Shown here: one piece after another, positions 1-4,694 of the stretch | Layout of the letters: each line of letters begins with the position of its first letter | Numbering within the stretch: the first letter of the stretch is position 1 | NCBI GenBank assembly: GCA_030598425.1 | Contig: JAUVPY010000241.1 | Span: forward strand, 1 to 5,189 | DNA from: Anaerolineae bacterium | GTDB taxonomy: Bacteria > Chloroflexota > Anaerolineae > 4572-78 > NAK82 | Direction of reading: 5' to 3' | DNA length: 5,189 nucleotides | Position numbers and translations under genes: made by a program | The notes under the pieces: model-generated | Told to the model about the DNA's origin: nothing | Database searches by the model: none | Seen by the model: the letters and a program-made list of their open reading frames with translations, nothing else

Positions 1-748
1 CACGAGGTTCTCGCGCCACCACCCCGCGCAGCACCTCAACGACCCGTTCCAGCCCAAATTCAAAGAAGCGGGTGTATAGCAAGACGACCAAGGAATTTTC
101 TAACTCCCAAAGCATGCGCACGGCCCCCGCTCCGTCCGCTGGGGTTTGGTCCGCGTCCGCTTCGGCACCCAGCGAAGGGCGAACCCCATTGGGCACGTAG
201 AAGATCCGACTGAGCGGCACACCCAGTCCCTGCACCAAGTCCGCCAGTGCCCGGCTGGCGACCACGACTGCATCGGCGTGGGTCAGCCCCCAGCGCTCCT
301 GCCAGGCGAAGAAACGTTTCTGGACCGGCGAATAAGCCTCGACCGCGTTCCACGCCTGCTCCCAATCATCTTCGTCCACCACAAGTTGGATATCCCCGGC
401 AATCCGCAGACGTCTTAGCCACCAAAGGACAAAATGCGCCAAGCCGGCGTAGGCTTTGGGTTTGAAACAGTGGACTACGTCGGGGCGCAAGGCAAGCGCG
501 CGTCGCACGAGTCGAAGTACAAGTAGTATGTGGAAAATGAGGGGTAACCGGGACGGCAGGGGCAGGTTGACGACTCGCACACCGTCTTCCTCCCACTCGC
601 GTCCGGCGTCTGAAGGATTGTCCCACGGGGGGATTAGCAAGGTAACGGAATGTCCGCGCGCAACCAGGGCCTTGGCCATGGGCAAGGCGCGGACACTGAG
701 GGTACCTTGCGGTCGCAGGCCAAACGGCCCAATCATTACAATGTTCAT
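1..748 (-). CDS. GT-B fold glycosyltransferase (GT4-like), C-terminus beyond the window
   Basis: This minus-strand frame stays open for 249 codons, from an ATG at 748 to the left edge, so only the N-terminal domain and the start of the second domain are visible. The family transfers a sugar from a nucleotide-sugar donor in the cytoplasm, usually for polysaccharide, glycolipid or other glycan synthesis. The protein opens with MNIVMIGPFGLRPQGT, the glycine-rich first strand and loop of a GT-B Rossmann domain. It continues with an 'AKALVARGHSVTLL' helix-strand (25-38), 'RPDVVHCFKPKAYAGLAH' (88-105), 'VVDEDDWE' (123-130) and the domain-closing 'ADAVVVASRAL...VPNGV' (158-189), typical of GT4 enzymes. 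'LLYTRFFEFGLERVVEVL' (223-240) begins the donor-binding domain. Full-length relatives are usually about 350-420 residues. There is no Shine-Dalgarno: the leader is the heptamer array starting 6 bases upstream. Acceptor and donor cannot be told. Family assignment is secure; the GT4 subfamily is inferred. Confidence 0.9.
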   Translation of the reverse strand, partial: MNIVMIGPFGLRPQGTLSVRALPMAKALVARGHSVTLLIPPWDNPSDAGREWEEDGVRVVNLPLPSRLPLIFHILLVLRLVRRALALRPDVVHCFKPKAYAGLAHFVLWWLRRLRIAGDIQLVVDEDDWEQAWNAVEAYSPVQKRFFAWQERWGLTHADAVVVASRALADLVQGLGVPLSRIFYVPNGVRPSLGAEADADQTPADGAGAVRMLWELENSLVVLLYTRFFEFGLERVVEVLRGVVAREPR

Positions 749-754
749 GGTCAG

Positions 755-944
755 GTGACAGGTAGCGGGTAACAAGTAACAAGTAGCAGGTAACAAGTAG
801 CAGGTCACGTAGCAAGTATCAAGTCATAAATAACAAGTGACAGGAAAATTGTTAAGGGGCTTGAGGCAGATAACTCGTTACCTGCTTCCTGCCACTTGTT
901 ACCTGCTACCTGTTGTCTGCTACTTGCCACTTGTCACGTGCTAC
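755..944. repeat. Heptanucleotide repeat array A, two arms in inverted orientation
   Basis: The left arm (755-843) reads as about 13 consecutive 7-mers of consensus GTARCAR on the plus strand, for example GTAACAA and GTAGCAG alternating at 776-803, with one 5-base unit (GTCAC) at 804-808. A non-repeat centre follows (about 844-874). The right arm (875-944) is ten 7-mers of the reverse complement YTGYTAC, for example TTGTTAC CTGCTAC at 896-909. The arms can pair in many registers, giving a very large imperfect hairpin in DNA or RNA. The array fills the gap between the fumarase beta gene and the glycosyltransferase. Its right edge overlaps the last codons and TGA of the beta gene (934-936). It resembles in kind the short tandemly repeated repetitive (STRR) heptamers known in cyanobacteria; kinship with them is not shown. 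Confidence 0.9.
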
Positions 945-1563
945 CGGCTCCAATGAGCGTCTGGAATGCGGCTGTGGATCGCTCCTTGACCTCGGCGTGA
1001 AGGCTCTGGCCATGACTATCCATGGTCACCACGGCCGGGAAGTCCTCGACGCGGATGACCCAGAAGGCTTCGGGCACGCCCAACTCATCTTTTTGATAGA
1101 CGCCCACCACCTCTTTCACCGAGTGAGCGATGAGCGAGGCGGCGCCGCCAATGGCGTGTAGATAGACCGCCTTGTGATCCTGGCAGGCCTGGGAGGTTTT
1201 GGGTCCCATCCCCCCCTTGCCGATGACGGCACGCACGCCAAAGTGCTTGATGACTTCGGCCTCGTAGGGCTCTTCGCGGGTACTGGTGGTGGGTCCAGCC
1301 GCCACAAAGTGCCAGCGGCCCTAGTCATCCTGGCTGACCACCGGCCCGCAATGGTAAACCACGCCACCGGCCAACAGCTCCTTGAGGCGAGCATAGAGAT
1401 CGGTCAGCTCCATGACCTGGGGGGGGCGGATGAATTTCTCAATCATCAGTTTGTGGGCTGCGTCGCGGGCCGTAACAATCACACCCGAAAGGTAGACTTG
1501 GTCACCCACGCGCAACTCGGTGATCGCTTCTTCGCTGATAGGAACGGAAAGCTTATGCAACAT
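934..1563 (-). pseudogene. fumB: Fumarate hydratase / L(+)-tartrate dehydratase-type beta subunit, interrupted by an in-frame amber codon
   Basis: This is the beta (swivel-domain) subunit of a class I [4Fe-4S] hydro-lyase. With the upstream alpha subunit it would interconvert fumarate and malate, or a related substrate pair. The ATG at 1563 has a good Shine-Dalgarno (GAGGAG, 6 bases away). Residues 1-80 hold 'GVIVTARDAAHK' (27-38) and 'VVYHCGPVV' (68-76). Codon 81 is TAG (1323-1321). The same frame then continues with GRWHFVAAGPTTSTREEPYE (82-101), 'GKGGMGP', 'YLHAIGGAA' and 'FPAVVTMDSHGQSLHAEV', ending at TGA 934. Without the stop the protein is about 209 residues, a normal family length with every conserved block present. 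No frameshift is needed. A GAG or CAG to TAG change, an assembly error or readthrough would all explain it. As written it yields an 80-residue N-terminal piece, and possibly a C-terminal piece from GTG 1305. The final residues (GST) and the stop come from the repeat array. Confidence 0.87.
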
Positions 1564-1579
1564 AGCTTGCTCCTCAACT

Positions 1580-1693
1580 GTAACAGGTTGCAGGTAGCAA
1601 ATAGCGGGTAGCACCTGGCAAGTAGCGTACAACACACCTGGCGACTGATACCCAATACCCGTTACCTGTTACCTGTTACTTGCTGCCTGTCAA
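1580..1693. repeat. Heptanucleotide repeat array B, two arms in inverted orientation
   Basis: The left arm starts at 1580 with GTAACAG, GTTGCAG, GTAGCAA, ATAGCGG and GTAGCAC, and decays towards about 1635. The right arm (about 1652-1693) carries the reverse complement: CCGTTAC, CTGTTAC, CTGTTAC, TTGCTGC, CTGTCAA. The unit and polarity are the same as in the array at 755-944, but the copies are more degenerate. It fills the gap between the alpha-subunit stop codon (TAG, 1696-1694) and the Shine-Dalgarno of the beta subunit (about 1567-1576). The two subunits of one enzyme are thus separated by 130 bases instead of the tight spacing usual for such pairs. In the transcript it would form a large imperfect hairpin between the two cistrons. 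Confidence 0.85.
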
Positions 1694-2569
1694 CTATTCA
1701 TACGCGACTTCGCCGTCGCGATAGGTCATAGTACGCCGCCGGTCGGCCCAGCACATGTACGAGGCGGTAACGAAATAGCTGGCCGGCAGGCGGTGCAGGG
1801 TATCCACCTTCACGCCCAATACTGTCGTCTCACCGCCAAAGCCCATAGGGCCGATGCCCAACTGATTGGCTTCCTCGGTGAGGCGCTCCTCCAACTGGGC
1901 CAGCTCGGTTACCTCGTTTTGATCATCCAAAGGGCGGAAGAACTGCTCCTTCGAGCGAGTATAACTGGCGCCCCGGTCGCCACCGACCGCAACACCGATG
2001 ATGCCTGGGGCGCAACCCAAACCCTGGGCCTGGTTGACAGCGTCCAGAACCACACGGCGCACGCCTTCCAAGTCACGGCCGGCGTGCAGGCTGACATCGG
2101 GCAGCTTATACTGGGCGCCGACGTTCTCACACCCCCCACCCTTGAGCATCAAGTCCACCTTTAGATACGGCTCTTCCCACTCGTGGAAATGAAGGGAGGG
2201 GAAGTCGTCGCCCTGATTGTCCCCGCTGTTGCGGCCGGTGAGCGAGTCCACGGCATTGGGCCGCAGACAGGATCTGGCCGTCGCCGTGGCTGTCGCTTTA
2301 CGGATCTGGTGGCGCAGTCTGAGAGTAGACCAGCCGGTGGGGTAATAGACGTAAAAGATTGGGGTTCCGGTATCCTGACAAATAGGGGTTGAATTCCTCC
2401 GAGCCAGGTGGATATTCTCCAAGATCGTGTCCAGGGCAACCTGGGCCGCCGAGCCCCCCTCTTCCCGGTCCCGGGCGGCGTGCAAGGCGTGTTCTACATC
2501 GGATCGCAGGTCAGTCGACGCCAGGCGAATCAACTCCACGAATTGGCCGGTTAGGTCGATCTGTTCCAT
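1694..2569 (-). CDS. fumA: Fumarate hydratase / L(+)-tartrate dehydratase-type alpha subunit, [4Fe-4S] class I
   Basis: This is the catalytic alpha subunit of a two-subunit, oxygen-sensitive hydro-lyase, which needs the beta chain downstream. The protein is 291 residues, normal for TtdA/FumA-N proteins. Three cysteines match the positions of the cluster ligands: C64 in 'STPICQDTGTP', C186 in 'LGCAPGIIGVAVGG' and C273 in 'SYMCWADRRR'. Other family blocks are 'LRPNAVDSLTGRNSGDN' (102-118), 'LMLKGGGCENVGAQ' (140-153) and 'GPMGFGGETTVLGV' (240-253). The ATG at 2569 is chosen because GGGGGA lies 8 bases upstream. An in-frame TTG at 2590 would add seven residues and has no such site. It follows the deacetylase by 38 bases, suggesting co-transcription. 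The stop is TAG, directly against repeat array B. Fumarase, tartrate dehydratase and related activities cannot be separated from sequence alone; fumarase is the likeliest because it is the common housekeeping form. Confidence 0.93.
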   Translation of the reverse strand: MEQIDLTGQFVELIRLASTDLRSDVEHALHAARDREEGGSAAQVALDTILENIHLARRNSTPICQDTGTPIFYVYYPTGWSTLRLRHQIRKATATATARSCLRPNAVDSLTGRNSGDNQGDDFPSLHFHEWEEPYLKVDLMLKGGGCENVGAQYKLPDVSLHAGRDLEGVRRVVLDAVNQAQGLGCAPGIIGVAVGGDRGASYTRSKEQFFRPLDDQNEVTELAQLEERLTEEANQLGIGPMGFGGETTVLGVKVDTLHRLPASYFVTASYMCWADRRRTMTYRDGEVAYE

Positions 2570-2607
2570 AAACTGAATCCCCCGTGCCAAAAAATCTCAG
2601 AACATCG

Positions 2608-3315
2608 CTAGCGGATCTTGAGGTAACGAAAGGCCTCACGATATACAGATCGCCCGTATTCATCAACTGCCTCGGCCCGCTGGCGCACGCGCTCGAGGCT
2701 GCCCTCTGGATCGGGCAACTGGCTGGCGTGGGACCGAATAGCCTGGACTTTTACGTCCATCACGTCCGTGATGTCTACCCAGCGGTTTGGCTGCATTGCC
2801 CCGGCCAGATATATCTCGTGTATTACGTGGGGCATCAGCCCCTCGTCCAGCAATTCAGGGTGATACATCGGGTTGCGAGCGGCCGGAAAGATGGCTTCCA
2901 ACGCGACCTGGCCCGCCGCTCGGTGATCAGGGTGATTCACATACCTGTCCCCGAAAAAGTACGCGGATGGATCGGGGCAGATGACAGTATCAGGCCGGTG
3001 GAGACGGATCTGTCGCACCACCTGTTGTCGCAGTTGGAGCGTGGCCTGCAGTTCGCCATCCGGCTCATCAAGGAATATGATCTTCTTCACCCCCAACATG
3101 CCGGCAGCCGTTCTCTGCTCTTCCTGACGTAACTTGGTCAGTTGTTCCGGCGTCATCTCAGGGTCGTCGCTGCCCTTGTTGCCATTGGTCAGGATCAGGT
3201 AGACAATCTCAACCCCTGCCCGCACCCAGAGTGCAATCGTGCCGCCCGTGAAGAACTCAGGATCGTCCGGATGAGCCACAATGACCATCACCCGTTTGGG
3301 CTCGGTATCTGTCAA
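2608..3315 (-). CDS. PIG-L / LmbE-family zinc-dependent deacetylase
   Basis: The family hydrolyses N-acetyl groups from amino sugars or sugar conjugates (GlcNAc-PI, GlcNAc-inositol in mycothiol synthesis, N-acetylglucosaminyl-malate in bacillithiol synthesis, antibiotic precursors). The 235-residue protein has the usual N-terminal 'VMVIVAHPDDPEFFTGGT' (9-26). H15 and D18 are the expected zinc ligands and D17 the general base; a proline sits between DD and E compared with the textbook AHPDDE. 'YVNHPDHRAAG' (125-135) supplies the third ligand, H131 by comparison with MshB, and the partner H128. 'LTNGNKGSDDPEMTPEQL' (42-59) and 'LDEPDGEL' (82-89) are the usual connecting blocks. The start is taken as TTG 3315, 10 bases after AGGAGG; GTG 3291 and ATG 3288 are later but lie too close to the zinc motif. 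No signal peptide, so cytoplasmic. The substrate is unknown; neighbouring glycosyltransferases make a sugar substrate reasonable. The Shine-Dalgarno lies in a hairpin. Confidence 0.9.
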   Translation of the reverse strand: MTDTEPKRVMVIVAHPDDPEFFTGGTIALWVRAGVEIVYLILTNGNKGSDDPEMTPEQLTKLRQEEQRTAAGMLGVKKIIFLDEPDGELQATLQLRQQVVRQIRLHRPDTVICPDPSAYFFGDRYVNHPDHRAAGQVALEAIFPAARNPMYHPELLDEGLMPHVIHEIYLAGAMQPNRWVDITDVMDVKVQAIRSHASQLPDPEGSLERVRQRAEAVDEYGRSVYREAFRYLKIR

Positions 3316-3331
3316 AGGAGGAATACCTCCT
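3316..3331 (-). promoter_or_regulatory. Ribosome binding site of the deacetylase gene inside a perfect hairpin
   Basis: On the minus strand the leader reads AGGAGG-TATT-CCTCCT followed at once by the TTG start at 3315. The six bases of the Shine-Dalgarno are exactly complementary to the six bases before the start codon, with a four-base loop. Folding would hide the ribosome site and, with the weak TTG start, should keep translation low unless the structure opens. The structure is seen in the sequence; the regulatory effect is inferred. Confidence 0.5.
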
Positions 3332-3344
3332 CAAGCTAGAGAAA

Positions 3345-3378
3345 GGCGGGGACGCCGTTGCATGTGACGCCACCCGCC
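3345..3378 (-). terminator. Weak candidate terminator hairpin between ferredoxin and deacetylase genes
   Basis: On the minus strand GGCGGG (3378-3373) pairs with CCCGCC (3350-3345) across a 22-base loop, followed by TTTCTCT. The stem is GC-rich but short, the loop is long and the T-tract is broken, so it may not terminate. It sits after the ferredoxin and before the deacetylase Shine-Dalgarno, where partial read-through termination would be plausible. Confidence 0.22.
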
Positions 3379-3380
3379 CA

Positions 3381-3389
3381 ATCATAACA
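3381..3389 (-). promoter_or_regulatory. Candidate extended -10 promoter for the deacetylase-fumarase genes
   Basis: The minus strand reads TGTTATGAT, an extended -10 (TGn followed by TATGAT, 5 of 6 to TATAAT). No good -35 is found 16-18 bases upstream. The implied start is near 3374, giving a leader of about 60 bases that still includes the deacetylase ribosome-site hairpin. The palindrome at 3418-3434 would then lie upstream of the -10 region, where an activator or operator could sit. Confidence 0.3.
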
Positions 3390-3417
3390 TGGCTGTGCTG
3401 GAGAAGAAATTGATACC

Positions 3418-3434
3418 TACCTCCGAAGGAGGTA
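3418..3434. repeat. 17-bp perfect palindrome TACCTCC-GAA-GGAGGTA
   Basis: Two 7-base arms pair perfectly around a 3-base centre. It lies in the ferredoxin-deacetylase gap and may be a hairpin at the end of the ferredoxin message (no T-tract follows) or a DNA operator. Read on the minus strand, its region carries ATACCTCCT (3435-3427), the exact complement of AGGAGGTAT (3331-3323) at the deacetylase ribosome site, so a long-range 9-bp pairing can compete with the two local hairpins. Confidence 0.55.
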
Positions 3435-3441
3435 TATGGCT

Positions 3442-3465
3442 GACTCGCCTGCCCGTCGGGGAGTC
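3442..3465 (-). repeat. Imperfect inverted repeat directly after the ferredoxin stop codon
   Basis: Two 8-base arms (GACTCGCC and GGGGAGTC on the plus strand) pair with one G-G mismatch around an 8-base loop. It starts at the last base of the ferredoxin TAG. It may protect or help end the ferredoxin transcript, but no run of T follows, so it is not called a terminator. Confidence 0.35.
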
Positions 3466-3770
3466 TAGTCTCTAACTGGGTTCCTTTCCTCCTCCAGATC
3501 GTACTCCCAATAGCCAGGTCCGCTCTCGAAGTAATCGTAGTTCATCTTGATGTCAGCTTCGTACTCGCTCGGCACGTCGTCTTCCTCGAAGATTGCCTCG
3601 GGTGGGCAAACCGGGATACAGGCGCCGCAGTCGATGCAGGTGTCGGGGTCAATGTAGAAATACTTGCCCCAATCAGGATCATCTTGTTTCCCTGGAACGA
3701 TGCAGTCCACTGGGCAGACTTCCACGCAGTCGCCCTGGCGGGTACAAGTGCTAACAATGATGTGTGTCAT
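3465..3770 (-). CDS. Ferredoxin with two Fe-S cluster motifs (7Fe or 8Fe type)
   Basis: This small cytoplasmic electron carrier has 101 residues. The first motif is C9-x5-C15-x3-C19-P with a further C23 ('DCVEVCPVDCI', 14-24). The second is classical, C45-x2-C48-x2-C51-x3-C55-P ('TCIDCGACIPVCPPEAI', 44-60). By comparison with Azotobacter FdI, C19, C45, C48 and C51 would hold a [4Fe-4S] cluster; C9, C15 and C55 would hold a [3Fe-4S] cluster, with C23 free. The first spacing is x5 here rather than x7, so the type of cluster I is open. The C-terminal 40 residues are a strongly acidic, aromatic-rich tail. The ATG at 3770 has AGGAGG 9 bases upstream, and a promoter lies about 100 bases upstream. 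It is likely transcribed on its own or as the first gene of the minus-strand series. Redox partners are not identifiable here. Confidence 0.95.
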   Translation of the reverse strand: MTHIIVSTCTRQGDCVEVCPVDCIVPGKQDDPDWGKYFYIDPDTCIDCGACIPVCPPEAIFEEDDVPSEYEADIKMNYDYFESGPGYWEYDLEEERNPVRD

Positions 3771-3869
3771 GAGATTCTTCCTCCTGGTGTTTTAGTTTTG
3801 TTCGATCTTTGAACCTGTAGTCGCTCTGTGACGACAACAACGCCGCCACTGACTTTGACCACTACTCGC

Positions 3870-3898
3870 ATTGTACTACAAAATCCTGCGTCTGACAA
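3870..3898 (-). promoter_or_regulatory. Sigma70-type promoter of the ferredoxin gene
   Basis: On the minus strand TTGTCA (3898-3893; 5 of 6 to TTGACA) is followed after exactly 17 bases by TACAAT (3875-3870; 5 of 6 to TATAAT). The implied transcription start is near 3863, giving a leader of about 90 bases before the ferredoxin ATG at 3770. It lies in the divergent gap of 265 bases (3771-4035) between the ferredoxin and the DUF123 gene; nothing else in that gap is supported. Confidence 0.7.
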
Positions 3899-4035
3899 GG
3901 TTTTTCTACTATTATCGCAGGACCGGCCCAAGGTCGTTTGACAGACTGGAGACTGGCATCCTGATGCGTCATTCGACTCTACGCGAGCCCTGACCATCAT
4001 CGGGATTCTACCTGCGTTGTCTCCAGGCCCAATCT

Positions 4036-4524
4036 ATGGTAAACTTGAGCTCAACTATGAGCGAACCCATCGAAGACCCAAAAGGCCTGGGTATCACCGA
4101 TGCGGCCCCCTCAGAACCGGGGAGCTACGTGCTGATAATGCACCTAGCTCAACTCGCAACGATTACCGTCGGCAAGCTGGGGACCTTTGAATTTCCAGAG
4201 GGTTGGTATACCTACGCTGGCAGTGCCCTGGGCCGCGGTGGCCTGGCGGCCCGCCTTGCCTACCACCGGCGGCGCGACAAGAGCTATCACTGGCATATTG
4301 ACTATCTATTGGTCCACGCAGAACTAGTCGAAATCTGGTGGGCCGAGGAGAACAAGCGCAAGGAATGTGTGTGGGCTGCGGCGCTACGGGCCATTCCCGG
4401 CGCGCGCGTGCCGGTGGCCAACTTCGGCGCGTCTGACTGTCGTTGCCTGGCCCATCTCGTCTTTTTCCGCCAACGGCCCGCTTTCGCTCACTTTTCACGT
4501 GCCCTGTCTGACTTGGGGTTCTGA
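4036..4524 (+). CDS. DUF123 / GIY-YIG-fold protein, putative nuclease
   Basis: The protein has 162 residues and matches the DUF123 family, a GIY-YIG nuclease-like domain that occurs alone or fused to endonuclease III in some archaea and bacteria. The blocks in order are: 'GSYVLIMHL' (29-37, the GIY strand, Y31), 'ITVGKLGTFEFPEGWYTYAGSALG' as two pieces (43-53 and 54-66, with 'YAGSA' in the YIG place), 'GGLAARLAYH' (68-77, R73 in the place of the catalytic arginine), 'HWHIDYLL' (85-92), 'KECVWAAAL' (109-117, E110 a possible metal ligand) and 'FGASDCRCLAHLVFF' (130-144), the family's typical cysteine-containing end. A DNA repair or processing role is inferred only from the fold and the endonuclease III fusions. 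The start is uncertain: ATG 4036 and ATG 4057 are both possible, neither has a strong Shine-Dalgarno, and the domain begins only near residue 27. It is divergent from the ferredoxin and not in an obvious operon. Confidence 0.88.
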   Translation: MVNLSSTMSEPIEDPKGLGITDAAPSEPGSYVLIMHLAQLATITVGKLGTFEFPEGWYTYAGSALGRGGLAARLAYHRRRDKSYHWHIDYLLVHAELVEIWWAEENKRKECVWAAALRAIPGARVPVANFGASDCRCLAHLVFFRQRPAFAHFSRALSDLGF

Positions 4525-4580
4525 TTGAGAGAAAACGTGCCACCCCATTATAGCCACTCCCTTACTACTTGAATGACTCA

Positions 4581-4620
4581 ACCCTCACCATACGTGTGCC
4601 CGTTGGCTGATGGTTGGGGT
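4581..4620. repeat. Imperfect inverted repeat in the gap after the DUF123 gene
   Basis: Plus-strand 4581-4591 (ACCCTCACCAT) and 4610-4620 (ATGGTTGGGGT) match as inverted repeats at 9 of 11 positions around an 18-base loop. It lies about 60 bases after the DUF123 stop. No T-tract follows, so a terminator role is doubtful. The rest of 4525-4632 shows nothing recognisable. Confidence 0.3.
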
Positions 4621-4632
4621 ACGCCAAACGAT

Positions 4633-4661
4633 TTGCGAGAGAGCGTCTGGCAATGTATACT
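4633..4661 (+). promoter_or_regulatory. Candidate sigma70 promoter for the membrane glycosyltransferase
   Basis: TTGCGA (4633-4638; 4 of 6 to TTGACA) is followed after exactly 17 bases by TATACT (4656-4661; 5 of 6 to TATAAT). The implied start near 4668 would give a leader of about 200 bases before the ATG at 4866, or about 27 bases before the small ORF at 4695. Confidence 0.4.
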
Positions 4662-4694
4662 TGCCGAGTCTAACCGGCGGCGGACAGCACTCAC

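Noticed and set aside
9..30. AHPDDPE instead of AHPDDE in the deacetylase (residues 9-30 of the protein encoded at 3315-2608)
   Set aside because: The inserted proline leaves H15, D17 and D18 in place, and this form is, as far as I know, common in PIG-L relatives; not treated as unusual.
366..815. Minus-strand 149-codon frame running through the repeat array
   Set aside because: It overlaps the conserved GT-B glycosyltransferase in another frame, begins inside the heptamer array (repetitive LLVTCYLLLVTRYL) and matches no family.
755..944. CRISPR array
   Set aside because: Repeats are 7 bases, contiguous and without unique spacers, and they reverse orientation in the middle.
1174..1611. Plus-strand 145-codon frame
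   Set aside because: It is antisense to the fumarase beta gene and crosses its amber codon only because it is on the other strand; no family features.
1321..1696. Amber codon reassignment (TAG read as an amino acid)
   Set aside because: TAG ends the alpha subunit, the deacetylase and the ferredoxin at their expected lengths, so TAG works as a normal stop here.
2584..3132. Plus-strand 182-codon frame
   Set aside because: It is antisense to the deacetylase, which carries complete zinc-site motifs; no recognisable domain in this frame.
3310..3315. TTGACA on the minus strand at the deacetylase start
   Set aside because: It is the start codon and second codon of the gene, with no -10 at the right distance.
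3436..3468. Ten-codon plus-strand ORF preceded by AGGAGGTAT
   Set aside because: The Shine-Dalgarno-like bases belong to the palindrome, the spacing of 3 bases is too short, and the frame runs antisense into the ferredoxin end.
3938..3943. Perfect TTGACA on the plus strand upstream of the DUF123 gene
   Set aside because: No acceptable -10 lies 16-18 bases downstream, so it is not called a promoter.
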